From NCBI GenBank assembly GCA_963710975.1, contig CAVQCG010000004.1, positions 124,001 through 188,000 of the forward strand: 64,000 nucleotides of DNA, written 5' to 3'. Numbering within the stretch: the stretch's first letter is position 1; each line of letters starts with the position of its first letter. The stretch comes from JBBQXH01 sp963710975. GTDB taxonomy: Bacteria > Actinomycetota > Thermoleophilia > Gaiellales > Gaiellaceae. The notes under the pieces are model-generated. The model had not been told where the DNA came from and ran no database searches. It saw only the letters and a list, made by a program, of their open reading frames with translations. Position numbers and translations under genes: made by a program. Below, piece by piece: positions 51,367 through 61,600 of the stretch.

Positions 51367-52125
51367 CAGGCGCGGGTGGAGAGGCTGCCGCTACCACGCC
51401 CGACTTCGGCCTGCTCGCCGAGCGGTACGACCGGCTCCGCCCTGCAGACGCGAACTGGCTCGAGGTCGCAGATGCGATCTGGGCCGAGGGCGACATGCGG
51501 GGAAGGCGCGTCCTCGACGTCGGTTGCGGCACCGGCCGTCTGTCGGCGCTCCTCGCCGAGCGAGGGGCCAAGGTGTGGGGGATCGACTCTTCCGGGGAGA
51601 TGCTGGAACAGGCGCAGGCGAGGGCTCCACAGAGCGCCGGATTCAAGCGTGGCAGGGCCGAGGCGCTCCCGTTTCGTGACGGCTGGTTCGACCGGGCGGT
51701 GCTCTGGCTCGTCGTGCACCTGGTCGACCGAAGCCGGGCCGTGCCCGAGCTCGACCGCGTTCTCGGGCCCGGCGGGAGGGTCGTCATCGCGACGTTTCGA
51801 CCCGAGTACTTCGAGAGGATGTGGCTCGCACCGCTCTTTCCGTCTCTCGTCGAGATCGACCGGGGTCGGTTTCCCGATCCGGATGTCCTTGCCGCCGAGC
51901 TCCAGGCCGCGGGCTTCGGACGCTGCCGCACGCGCCACATCTCCCAGCGGGCGGTGGTGAGCCGTGCGGACGCGCTCGAGCGCCTGCGCGGTCGCTACAT
52001 CTCGACTCTCGCGCTGCTTCCAGCGGACGAATACCGTGACGGAGTCGAGCGCGCCGAGCGCGAGCTGCCCGAGAGTCGTCGAGTATCCGCGCGACTGGGC
52101 GATCATCAGCGCCGATCGCGACTGA
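51363..52125 (+). CDS. SAM-dependent methyltransferase, CTG start, frameshifted end
   Basis: About 254 residues. Class I methyltransferase motif I is VLDVGCGTGRLS (50-61), followed by VWGIDSSGEMLEQAQ (motif II) and LGPGGRVVIATF (motif IV/post). The conserved N-terminal LLAERYDRLRP requires a start well upstream of the first ATG (51495). The only codon available after the previous in-frame stop is CTG 51363, overlapping the rnz TGA as CTGA. One extra base near 52077 shifts the last ~16 residues; correcting it gives VEYPRDWAIISADRD and a TGA 8 nt before the convergent MFS stop. Substrate unknown. Confidence 0.78.
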
Positions 52126-52133
52126 AGATCGGC

Positions 52134-53528
52134 TCAGATTGCAGTTTCGGCCGACAGTTCCGGCTGCTGGCGCCGACCGAGGAGAACGAGCGTCACGGCA
52201 CCAACCAGCGCCAGGAGCGCGCCGGCCCGGAGAACCCAGTCGATTGCGGCCGGATCCGACGACGCGGTGCTCGACGAGCCGCTGATCAGCTCGAGCGCCG
52301 TCGCCCCGACGGCGACGCCCACCGCGCCGAGCATCACCAGGGATGTCAACGCGATACCCGACGCTGCTCCTGACATGTCAGGCGGTACGACGGCCTGCGT
52401 AGCGACGCTGGTCAAGGCCCAGCCGAGCCCGAGGCCGATACCGCAGACGAAGAAGATCGGCGTGTAGAGCCAGAGCGAGGTCACGCTCGTCAGCCCGACG
52501 ATTCCGACGGCGCTGATGAGCATGCCGAGGGCCATCAGCCGGTCAGCGGGATACCGCTCCGCGAGCCGCCCGGAGTAGTAGCTCGCGAGCCCTGTCCCGC
52601 CGGACAGCGCGAGGAAGACGACACCCGCCTCCAGCGGGGAGAGGCCGCGCGATTGCTGGAGATAGAGGCCAGAGAAGACTGCGACGAAGCAGAAGACCAC
52701 GTTCGAGAGCGAGCCTGCGAGCGTCACGACGTCGAATGCGCGATTGCGGAAGAGTCCGAGGTCGATGAGCGGTGCGCGCACCCGGGACTCGATCCAGACG
52801 AAAAGGCCGAGGAGAACGACGCCGCCGAGGATCGTGCCGAGCGTCTCCGCCGACGTCCAGCCCCAGGCCTCGCCTTTGTCGATGCCGTAGCTGATGGCAA
52901 CGAGCCCACCGGTGACGGCGATCATCCCCGGGACGTCGATGTGGCGCTCGGCGTTCGCATCGCGGGTCTCCTTCACGTACCGCAGCATCAGCACGATCGC
53001 AGCGATGCAAAAGGGGACGTTGAAGAAGAAGATCGCGCGCCAGCTGACGTGCTCCGCGAAGAGCCCGCCGATGAACGGTCCGATCGCGGTGCCGATGGCG
53101 GCGAACCCGAGGACGACGCCGATCGCACGACTCTGCCGCGCTCCGGCAAAGGCGCTCGAGACCACTGCAATCGAGATGGGGAAGATGAGCGCAGCCCCGA
53201 CACCCTGGACGACGCGGGCGGCGATCAGCCACGTCTCGTCCGTCGCCACGCCGCAGATCACCGAGAGCACCCCGAAGATGACCAGGCCGATGACGATGAT
53301 CTTCCGGCGACCGTAGAGATCCGCGAGGCGCCCGGCCGTGACCATCAGCGCGCCGATCGAGAGCATGTAGCCGCTCAGGATCCACTGCAGGTCGGTGGTT
53401 GGCACGTCGAAGTCCTTGGCTATCGGCGGCAGCGCGAGGTTCAGCGCGAACCAGTCCATCTGGACGATCAGCATCGAGATCGCGCACGCTGCGATGACCA
53501 TGCCCTCGGCGCGCGTGAATCCGGACAT
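52134..53528 (-). CDS. MFS transporter, DHA2/EmrB type
   Basis: 464 residues from ATG 53528 with GGAG upstream and ~14 hydrophobic helices. LIVQMDWFALNLALPPIAKDF is the family N-terminus with Asp in helix 1, LADLYGRRKIIVIG is motif A, and AIGPFIGGLFAEHVSWRAIF is motif C. It probably exports drugs or metabolites by proton antiport. The gene lies 6-12 bp from the broken end of a regulator pseudogene whose C-terminus is missing, so its arrival or a deletion probably cut that gene. Confidence 0.9.
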   Translation of the reverse strand: MSGFTRAEGMVIAACAISMLIVQMDWFALNLALPPIAKDFDVPTTDLQWILSGYMLSIGALMVTAGRLADLYGRRKIIVIGLVIFGVLSVICGVATDETWLIAARVVQGVGAALIFPISIAVVSSAFAGARQSRAIGVVLGFAAIGTAIGPFIGGLFAEHVSWRAIFFFNVPFCIAAIVLMLRYVKETRDANAERHIDVPGMIAVTGGLVAISYGIDKGEAWGWTSAETLGTILGGVVLLGLFVWIESRVRAPLIDLGLFRNRAFDVVTLAGSLSNVVFCFVAVFSGLYLQQSRGLSPLEAGVVFLALSGGTGLASYYSGRLAERYPADRLMALGMLISAVGIVGLTSVTSLWLYTPIFFVCGIGLGLGWALTSVATQAVVPPDMSGAASGIALTSLVMLGAVGVAVGATALELISGSSSTASSDPAAIDWVLRAGALLALVGAVTLVLLGRRQQPELSAETAI

Positions 53529-53534
53529 CTCGAG

Positions 53535-54660
53535 GCACTCCGCGGGACCGTCCTTGATCGCAGACCGCGCGTGCGAGCTCGACCGCGGCATCCACGTAGA
53601 GCCAGTGATCGCCGAGCGCGGAGGCGTGCTCGGTCGCCGCCCGAGCAGCCCGCTCGGCCGACTCGAGATCATCCGCCAGCGTCTCCACACGGCTGCTGTG
53701 CATCTCGACGTTGATCTTGACGGTGGCCATGCCGAACTCCTGCATCACCGCTCGGCTGCGGACGATGAGCTCGCGCGCGTCGTCGAACCGGCCCTGCATC
53801 GTGACGAGCGTGGCGAGGAAGGCACTCGCAGTTGCATTTCCCAAGGGGTCGTCGCGCAGCTCGCGGAGGAGACCCTCGCACAAGTCAGATCCCCTCGGCG
53901 ACCGGCGTCGGCCCCTCGACGAGCGACCAGCCCCAGACAGAGTCAGACTCAGGGCCTCGTCGAGGAAGCTCTCGGCTCGCCTCGCGTACTCGAGGCCCGT
54001 TCGGCGGCGTTCCGCTGCGACGCTGCGTTGCCCGTGCATTGGTAGAGAAACCAGACGAGAAGTCCATGCCCGTGTGAGCGCTAGGGAGTCGCCTGCCTCG
54101 TCGAAGATGGCGAGTGACTCCTCGGCCTCACGAAGCGTCTCCGCCAGATCCATCCCATCGGGTGGGTTGAACACGCCGTACGAGATCGCGCACCAGCCGG
54201 GTGTGGCGCTCGATCAGGCGCTCGCCAATGGCTGTTGCCCGCTCGATCGTCTCGCCGAGGACGGGCTCGACCCGCTCGACCTCCCCTGCCTGCAAGAGCG
54301 CAAAGCCGAGGTCGGGGGCGAGCTCGAGCCAGGCACGCTCGTCGGTGAACGGGAGCGAGCGTGCACGCTCAAGGAGGTTGACTGCGGCGCGCGTGTCGCC
54401 ACGGCGGAAGGCGCGCCGCCCGGCGGAGCTCAGTCTGGAAAGGGCTCGGTCGGCCAGCTCGAGGCGTCTTCCCGTCGACCGGGCCGAGTTGCGAGCGATA
54501 CCGGTAGGCCTGCTCGAAGTGGTAACCGAGGAACTCCTCGAGCTTCGCCCGCGCGGCTGCCGAGTGGTCTGATCGAGCCAGCCCGCGAAGCCGCTCGTGG
54601 AGCTCGCCCGCAATTGGCCGGACGAGTCCACCGTTCGAGGGTCGTCCGATCGGGTCCGCT
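53535..54660 (-). pseudogene. remnant of a cyclase-ATPase-TPR-type regulator
   Basis: Only the TPR half of a large regulator remains, spread over several frames. Segments read in order IAGELHERLRGLARSDHSAA, LEEFLGYHFEQAYRY, AFRRGDTRAAVNLLERARSL, FNPPDGMDLAETLREAEESL, VWGWSLVEGPTPVAEGI, then LRDDPLGNATASAFLATLVT and finally YVDAAVELARAVCDQGR, where it stops. At least four frame changes are needed. The cyclase and ATPase domains are absent and the C-terminus ends beside the MFS gene. It resembles the intact gene at 39.7-42.2 kb. No function is expected. Confidence 0.7.
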
Positions 54661-54676
54661 ACCCTGCCGTCGCACC

Positions 54677-54707
54677 TTTAACCCGGTCCCGTGAGACCGG
54701 AAAGGAG
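54677..54707 (+). promoter_or_regulatory. PyrR-binding leader hairpin overlapping pyrR RBS
   Basis: TTTAACC, then a hairpin CCGGTC-CCGTGA-GACCGG (54683-54700), then AAAGGAG. The CCGTGA loop and flanks match the actinobacterial PyrR site described in pyr leaders, where PyrR-UMP binding hides the pyrR ribosome-binding site. This would make the whole pyr operon respond to uridine nucleotides at translation. Confidence 0.8.
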
Positions 54708-54713
54708 TCTCGT

Positions 54714-55283
54714 TTGGCTGCTCCCGAAGAGTCGGGAAAGCTGTTGCTCGACGGTGAAGCGCTGCGGCGCACTCTCGTCCGTATCGCGCATGAGATCATC
54801 GAGCGCAACTCGGATCTCGACCGCGTCGCCCTCGTCGGCATCCACACGCGGGGCGTACCGGTCGCCCAGCGCCTGCGGCGGCTGATCGAGGAGTTCTCCG
54901 GTTCCCAGGTCGCACTCGGATCGGTCGACATCACCTTCCACCGCGACGACGTCGGCGTCCGTGGAGGAGCCGCGCCGCTCGCCCCGCAACCCGTCGTCAA
55001 GGCCACTCGGCTCGACTTCCCCCTCGAAGGGATGACGTGTGTCCTCGTCGACGACGTCCTCTACACCGGGCGCACCGTTCGCGCCGCGATCGAGGCGCTC
55101 TTCGCCTACGGCCGCCCCGCGCGCGTCCAGCTCGCCTGCCTCGTCGACCGCGGCCACCGCGAGCTTCCGATCCGTCCCGACTACGTGGGGAAGAACCTGC
55201 CCACCGCCCGCCGGGAGCGCATCCAGGTGCAGCTCGTCGAGATCGACGAGATCGACCGTGTCCTGCTCATGCCAGAGGAGTGA
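54714..55283 (+). CDS. pyrR: pyr operon regulator PyrR
   Basis: 189 residues from TTG, 6 nt after GGAG in the leader hairpin's 3' flank. The PRPP-binding motif VLVDDVLYTGRT and the VALVGIHTRG segment identify the phosphoribosyltransferase-like RNA-binding regulator. PyrR binds the leader hairpin when UMP is high; many also have weak uracil phosphoribosyltransferase activity. First gene of the seven-gene UMP operon. An in-frame upstream extension reads through the leader and is rejected. Confidence 0.95.
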   Translation: MAAPEESGKLLLDGEALRRTLVRIAHEIIERNSDLDRVALVGIHTRGVPVAQRLRRLIEEFSGSQVALGSVDITFHRDDVGVRGGAAPLAPQPVVKATRLDFPLEGMTCVLVDDVLYTGRTVRAAIEALFAYGRPARVQLACLVDRGHRELPIRPDYVGKNLPTARRERIQVQLVEIDEIDRVLLMPEE

Positions 55284-55287
55284 TTCG

Positions 55288-56286
55288 ATGAGCCACGTCC
55301 GCCCGCTCCTTCGCGACGAGCTGCTGCCTCCGGGCAAGCCGCCGCGGCGCCACCTCATCTCGATCGCGGATCTGACCCGCATGGACGTCGAGCGCCTGCT
55401 CGCGCTCTCCCGTACCTTCGCTCGGTCGCTCGAGCGCGAGGTCAAGAAGCTTCCCACGCTGCGCGGCTTCACCGTCGTCAACCTCTTCTACGAGTCCTCG
55501 ACTCGGACGTCGTCGAGCTTCGAGCTGGCCGCCAAGCGCCTCTCGGCCGACGTGATGACGATTCGCGCGAGCGGCTCCTCGGTCGACAAAGGCGAGTCGC
55601 TGAAGGACACGGCGCTGACGATCGGAGCCTACGACCCGGACGTCGTCGTCATCCGCCATCCGCAGATCGGCTCGCCCGAGCTCGTCGCGAGCTACACCGG
55701 AGCGCACATCGTCAACGCCGGGGACGGCAAGCACCAGCACCCGACCCAGGCGCTCCTCGACCTCTACACGATCGACGAGGAGTTCGGCGGCGTCGCCGGC
55801 CTCCACGTCGCCATCGTGGGGGACGTGCTCCACTCACGCGTGGCGCGCTCGGACATCCAGGCGCTGACGCTGATGGGTGCGAAGGTGACGGTGGTCGGGC
55901 CGCCTCCGCTCATCCCGCGCGGGATCGAGGCGATGGGCTGCGAGGTCTCCTATGACATCGACGCGATTCGTGCGGCCGACGTCATCTACGTCCTGCGCAT
56001 GCAGAAGGAACGGATGCTGGAAGGTGCCAACTACGTGCCCAGCCTGCGCGAGTACTCGGCGCAGTGGGGCGTCACGAAGGATCGGATCCGGCCGGGCCAG
56101 AAGATCATGCACCCGGGGCCGATGAATCGCGGCGTCGAGATCGATGCCGAGGTAGCGGACGCCGCAGAGGCGCTGATCGAACGACAGGTGCGATCGGGCC
56201 TCGTCGTGCGGATGGCCGTGCTCTACGACCTCCTCACGCACGGGCCTGTCGAGGTCAAGGTCGCCCAGATGGAAGAGGTCGCGTGA
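55288..56286 (+). CDS. pyrB: aspartate carbamoyltransferase catalytic subunit
   Basis: 332 residues. Carbamoyl-phosphate site FYESSTRTSSSFELAAKRL, the DKGESLKDT loop, GDGKHQHPTQALLDLYTI and the C-terminal HPGPMNRGVEI are all conserved. It makes N-carbamoyl-L-aspartate, the first committed step. ATG 55288 follows GGAG, 4 bp after pyrR. Its stop overlaps pyrC (TGATG). No pyrI is present, as is usual outside enterics. Confidence 0.97.
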   Translation: MSHVRPLLRDELLPPGKPPRRHLISIADLTRMDVERLLALSRTFARSLEREVKKLPTLRGFTVVNLFYESSTRTSSSFELAAKRLSADVMTIRASGSSVDKGESLKDTALTIGAYDPDVVVIRHPQIGSPELVASYTGAHIVNAGDGKHQHPTQALLDLYTIDEEFGGVAGLHVAIVGDVLHSRVARSDIQALTLMGAKVTVVGPPPLIPRGIEAMGCEVSYDIDAIRAADVIYVLRMQKERMLEGANYVPSLREYSAQWGVTKDRIRPGQKIMHPGPMNRGVEIDAEVADAAEALIERQVRSGLVVRMAVLYDLLTHGPVEVKVAQMEEVA

Positions 56287-57587
56287 TGGCGACCACGGTG
56301 CGGCAGAAGCTCTTTCACGCAAGCGCTGCGAAAGACTCGCTCACGATCGAAGGAGCGCGCGTCGTCGACCCGGTCGAGGGAATCGACGCGTGTCTCACGG
56401 TCACCGTCGAGGAGGGAATCATCACGGCGCTCGAGCCGGGAACCCCAAGCCGGGAGGGCCTCGTACTCGCACCGGCGTTCGTCGACCCGCACGTCCACCT
56501 CCGCACCCCCGGCCGCGAGGACGAGGAGGACATCGCCTCGGGAACAGCCGCGGCTGCGGCGGGCGGATTCTGCGTCATCCTCGCCATGCCGAACACGGAC
56601 CCGGTGGTCGACTCGGCCGCCGTCCTCGGCGCTCTCGTCGAGCTGGCTCTCGAGGAAGCCCGGATTCCCGTCGGCTTCCTGGCCGCGATCACGAAGGGAC
56701 AGGACGGCAAGGAGCTGACGGAGATGGTCGAGCTGGCCGAACGCGGAGCCGTCGGGTTTTCCGACGACGGGTGCCCGGTCGTCTCGGCCGGAGTGATGCG
56801 CCGCGCCCTGCAGTACAACGCCGCCTCGGGCGGGCTGATCGCGCTCCACGAAGAGGACCCCACCCTCACGCGCGGCGCCCACATGCACGAGGGCGCGGTC
56901 TCGGCCGAGCTCGGGATCGGGGGCTACCCGTCGATTGCCGAGTCGACCATGGTTGCCCGCGACCTGGCGATCGCCGGGTACGAAACCCGCCCACTTCACA
57001 TTCTTCACCTCTCCGCTCGCGAGTCGGTCGAAGCGGTTCGCCGCGCGCAGCACGAGGGTGTCGCCGCGTCGGCCGAGGTCTCGCCCCATCACCTCTGCCT
57101 CACGGACGAGGCCGTGCGGTCGCTCGACCCGAACGTGAAGATGAGCCCGCCGCTGCGGGCCGAAGACGACCGGCTCGCGCTCGTCGACGCGCTCCGCGAC
57201 GGGACGGTCGCCTGCATCGCGACGGATCACGCGCCGCACGCCCGCCACGAGAAGGACACGCCCTTCGAGGAGGCACCAAATGGGGTGACCGGTCTCGAGA
57301 CGGCGTTCGCAGCCCTCTACACCCGGCTTGTCCGTCCGGGCGTCCTCTCCCTCGAGACGGTGCTCGAGCGGATGAGCGCAGGCCCCGCCCGGACATTCGG
57401 ACTGGAGGCTCCCCGGATCGCCGTCGGCGCCCCCGCGAACCTCGTCCTGCTCGATCTGGCAGCAACGTGGCGCGTCACCGAGGCCGCCCTCACCTCGAAA
57501 TCCACCAACTCGTGGCTCCTCGGACAGCAGCTCACGGGAACCGTGGAGATGACCGTCGCCGACGGCGCCGTCGCGTACGCCGCATGA
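56286..57587 (+). CDS. pyrC: dihydroorotase (class I)
   Basis: 433 residues. DPHVHLRTPGRE gives the metal histidines His69 and His71; TDHAPHARHEKDTPFEEAPNG carries the catalytic Asp and substrate loop. GPARTFGLEAPRIAVGAPANLVLLD is the usual C-terminal segment. It closes carbamoyl-aspartate to dihydroorotate. It is coupled to pyrB by TGATG and to carA by ATGA. Confidence 0.97.
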   Translation: MATTVRQKLFHASAAKDSLTIEGARVVDPVEGIDACLTVTVEEGIITALEPGTPSREGLVLAPAFVDPHVHLRTPGREDEEDIASGTAAAAAGGFCVILAMPNTDPVVDSAAVLGALVELALEEARIPVGFLAAITKGQDGKELTEMVELAERGAVGFSDDGCPVVSAGVMRRALQYNAASGGLIALHEEDPTLTRGAHMHEGAVSAELGIGGYPSIAESTMVARDLAIAGYETRPLHILHLSARESVEAVRRAQHEGVAASAEVSPHHLCLTDEAVRSLDPNVKMSPPLRAEDDRLALVDALRDGTVACIATDHAPHARHEKDTPFEEAPNGVTGLETAFAALYTRLVRPGVLSLETVLERMSAGPARTFGLEAPRIAVGAPANLVLLDLAATWRVTEAALTSKSTNSWLLGQQLTGTVEMTVADGAVAYAA

Positions 57588-58630
57588 CCGGATTCCTCGC
57601 ACTCGAAGACGGCACGATCTTTCCCGGGCGGAGCGTCGCAGCGGAGGGCACGGCATTCGGCGAAGCGGTCTTCACGACTGCGATGACCGGCTACCAGGAG
57701 ATCGCGACCGACCCGAGCTACGCGGAGCAGATCATCTGCTTCACGGCTCCGATGATCGGGAACTACGGCGTTTCCGAGAGCCGTGACGAGTCGCGTGGCG
57801 TCGCAGCGTCGGGCATTCTCATGCGCCGCGCGGGAGGAGGGGAGTGGTGCCGCTGGCTTTCAGAGCGGGGCGTTGTCGCGCTCGAGGGGATCGACACCCG
57901 CAGCCTCGTGCTCCGTCTCCGCTCGGCGGGTGCGATGCGTGCGGCGATCGTCGCGGGCGATCTGGAGCCGGCAGCCGTGCTCTCCGAGATTCGCGTCCGA
58001 CCCGGGATGGAAGGCCGCGCGCTCGCCGCGCAGGTCTCGACCCGGGAGCCGTACCGCATCGGGAACGGACACGCCCGGATCAGCCTTCTCGACTATGGCT
58101 GCAAGCGCTCGATCGTCCGCCGCCTCGTCCAGGCCGGTGCGACCGTGACCGTCTGGCCCCACGACGCGCTCGCCGACGACGTGCTCGCCGAGCGACCTGA
58201 CGGTGTCCTTCTCTCGAACGGGCCGGGTGACCCAGCTGCGCTCCCGGATCAGGTGACGGAGGTCGAGCGGCTGCTCGGCCGCGTACCGATCCTCGGGATC
58301 TGCCTCGGCCATCAGTTGCTCGGCCTCGCTGCCGGCCTGCAGACGCGGAAGCTCCCGTTCGGCCATCGCGGCGGGAACCATCCGGTGCTCGAACGGTCGG
58401 CAGGTCGCGTGCTGATCACCTCGCAGAATCACGGCTTCGCCGTCTGCGGGGACGGGCCTGACGTCACGCATGTGTCGCTCTACGACGGCACCGTGGAGGG
58501 CCTCGAGCTTGCCGGCGAGCGAGCGCGCTCCGTCCAGTTCCACCCGGAGGCCGGCCCCGGCCCGCACGATGCCTGGCCGATCATCGACGAGTGGGTCGAG
58601 GAGGTGGATCGCGTTGCCGCGGCGGTCTGA
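57584..58630 (+). CDS. carA: carbamoyl-phosphate synthase small subunit
   Basis: 348 residues. The N-terminal domain (GEAVFTTAMTGYQEIATDPSYAEQI) and the class I glutaminase with Cys in LGICLGHQLLGLAAG, plus FHPEAGPGPHDA with the catalytic His-Glu, are intact. It supplies ammonia to CarB. The end overlaps the carB TTG start by 17 nt, so the two subunits are translated together. Confidence 0.97.
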   Translation: MTGFLALEDGTIFPGRSVAAEGTAFGEAVFTTAMTGYQEIATDPSYAEQIICFTAPMIGNYGVSESRDESRGVAASGILMRRAGGGEWCRWLSERGVVALEGIDTRSLVLRLRSAGAMRAAIVAGDLEPAAVLSEIRVRPGMEGRALAAQVSTREPYRIGNGHARISLLDYGCKRSIVRRLVQAGATVTVWPHDALADDVLAERPDGVLLSNGPGDPAALPDQVTEVERLLGRVPILGICLGHQLLGLAAGLQTRKLPFGHRGGNHPVLERSAGRVLITSQNHGFAVCGDGPDVTHVSLYDGTVEGLELAGERARSVQFHPEAGPGPHDAWPIIDEWVEEVDRVAAAV

Positions 58631-61600
58631 CCTCGAGACGATCTGCCTCGTCGGGGCTGGCCCGATCGTGATCGGTCAGGCGTGCGAGTTCGACTACTCC
58701 GGAAGCCAGGCGCTCAAGGTGCTGCGCCAGGAGGGTTACCGGACGATCGTCGTCAACTCGAACCCGGCGACGATCATGACCGACCCGGGCTTCGCCGACC
58801 GGACGTATCTCGAGCCGCTCGACGTCGACGGCGTCGCGTCGGTTCTCGAGCGGGAGCGGCCGGATGCGCTGCTGCCGACGCTGGGCGGGCAGACGGCGCT
58901 CAATCTCGCAAGCCGCCTCTCCGAGGAGGGCGTCCTCGACGATCTCGGCATCGAGCTGATCGGCGCCGGCTTCGACGCGATCCAGCGAGCGGAGGATCGT
59001 GATCTGTTCCGCCAGACGATCGAGTCCGTCGGCCTGCGGGTCCCGAAGAGCGTGATCGTCACCGACACGAGCGACCTCGACGGGGTCGCGGTGCCGGCCG
59101 TCGTCCGGCCGGCCTTCACGCTCGGCGGTCACGGCGGCGGTTTCGTCGAGACGCGCGCTGAGCTTCGCCATCAGGTCGAGATCGGCCTGCGTGAGTCCCC
59201 GATCGGGCAGGTGCTCGTCGAGGAGTCCGTTCGCGGCTGGGACGAGTTCGAGCTCGAGGTCATGCGCGACCGGGCAGACAACGTCGTCATCGTCTGCTCG
59301 ATCGAGAACCTCGATCCGATGGGCGTCCACACGGGCGACTCGGTCACGGTCGCGCCGCAGATGACGCTGCCGGACGAGGCCTACCAGGAGCTGCGCGACG
59401 CGTCCGCCGCGATCATCCGCGCGGTCGGCGTCGAGACCGGCGGGTCGAACATCCAGTTTGCGCGCAACCGCGAGACCGGCGAGGTGTGCGTCATCGAGAT
59501 GAACCCACGCGTCTCGCGCTCGTCCGCGCTGGCGTCGAAGGCAACCGGCTACCCGATCGCCAAGGTCGCCGCCAAGCTTGCCGTCGGCTACACGCTCGAC
59601 GAGATCCCGAACGACCTGACCGGAACGACTCCCGCCAGCTTCGAGCCGACGCTCGACTATGTCGTCGTCAAGTTCCCGCGCTTCGCCTTCGAGAAGTTCC
59701 CGGGTGCCGACGCAGGGCTCGGTACGCAGATGAAGTCGGTCGGCGAGGCAATGGGGATCGGCCGGACGTTCTCCGAGGCGTTCCTCAAGGCGATGCGCTC
59801 GCGCGAGCTCGACCGGGGAGCCGAGACGCCGTGGGGGTCGCTCGACGACCTGCCCGCGGGAATCCACCCCTGGTTCCTCGCCGAGATCGCGCGGGCCAGG
59901 GACGTACTGAGCCGCCCGTCGCGCATCGGGGATCTCTCGCGCGACGACCTGGTCGAGTTGAAGGAGACCGGCTGGTCGGACGAGGCGATCGCCGAGCAGT
60001 GCGGCACCAGCGAGGAGTTCCTGCGCCTCGCACGCTGGGCCAGCGACGTTCGACCGGTCTACCGGCGCGTCGACTCGTGCGCCGCCGAGGTCGAAGCCGG
60101 CTCGAACTACCTCTACTCGACGTGGGGCGAAGCTGCCGAAGGGGCGCCTCCAGTCCCGGGCCGGAGCGTCGTGATCCTCGGCTCGGGCCCGAACCGGATC
60201 GGCCAGGGAATCGAGTTCGACTACTGCTGCGTCCACGCGGCGCAGACCTACCGCGAACTCGGCTTCGAGGCGGTCATGGTCAACTGCAACCCCGAGACCG
60301 TCTCGACCGACTACGACACCTCCGATCGGCTCTACTTCGAGCCCCTCGGCGCCGAGGAGGTGCTCGAGATCTGTGCGAGGGAGCAGCCGGCCGGGGTCGT
60401 CATCCAGTTCGGCGGCCAGACGCCGCTCCGGCTCGCGCGGACGCTCGAGGCCGCCGGGATACCGATTCTGGGAACACCCTTCGAGGCTGTCGATCTGGCA
60501 GAGGATCGTGAGCGCTTCGGCGATCTCTGCGGGAGGATCGGGCTCGCCGTACCGCCATGGGGGATCGCCGACACGCCCGCCGAGGCAATCGAGGTCGCAC
60601 GCCGAATCGGCTTTCCCGTGCTCGTCAGGCCCTCCTACGTGCTCGGCGGCCGCAACATGCGCGTCTGCTTCGACGAGGAGTCGGTCGCCCGTGCCGCCGA
60701 GACCGGCGGGCGCGTGCTGGTCGACCGGTTCCTCGAGAGCGCGGTCGAGATCGACGTCGACGCGCTCTGCGACGGCGAAGATACGTACGTCGCAGCGGTG
60801 ATGCAGCATGTCGAGGAGGCGGGCGTCCACTCGGGTGACTCGTCCTGCGTGCTGCCACCGACCTCGCTCTCCGACAGCGAGCTCGTCGAGATCGGCCGGG
60901 CCGTCCGTCGTCTCGCCCCGTCGCTCGGGGTGGTTGGCCTCCTCAACGTTCAGCTCGCGCTCGTTCGCGGGGAGTTGTTCGTGCTCGAGGCGAATCCGCG
61001 GGCATCCCGAACCGTTCCGTTCGCGAGCAAGGCGATCGGGGTGAACCTCGTCGCGATGGCCTGCCGGATCGCCGCCGGGGCACGCCTCTCGACGCTTCCG
61101 CTCCCGTCCGAGAGCGCGACCCGTCATGTCAGTGTGAAGGCGGCCGTGTTCCCGTTCAGCCGCTTTCCCGGAGCCGATCCGGTTCTCGGGCCGGAGATGC
61201 GCTCGACGGGCGAGGTGATGGCAACCGCCGCCGATTTTCCGACCGCGTTCGCGAAGGCCGAGCGCGCGGCGGGCCGCCCGCTGCCAGACGGAGGCGTGGC
61301 ATTCGTCTCGGTCTGCGATGCGGACAAGCCCGCTGCCGTCGCGCTCGGCCACCGGCTGGCCGACCTCGGCTTCGCGCTCTGCGCGACGGCAGGCACTGCA
61401 GATGCGCTCGCGGGCGCCGGAGTGGCAGTCGAGCGCGTCCGCAAGGTCGGCGAGGACGGTGCCGGGCCCACGGTGGTCGACAGGATCCGCCGCGGGCGCT
61501 GCGATCTCGTCCTCAACACGCCACAGGGCGGCGGGGCGCGCTCGGACGGCTACCAGATCCGCGAGGCGGCTCTCGTCGCCCGGATCCCGTGCATCACGAC

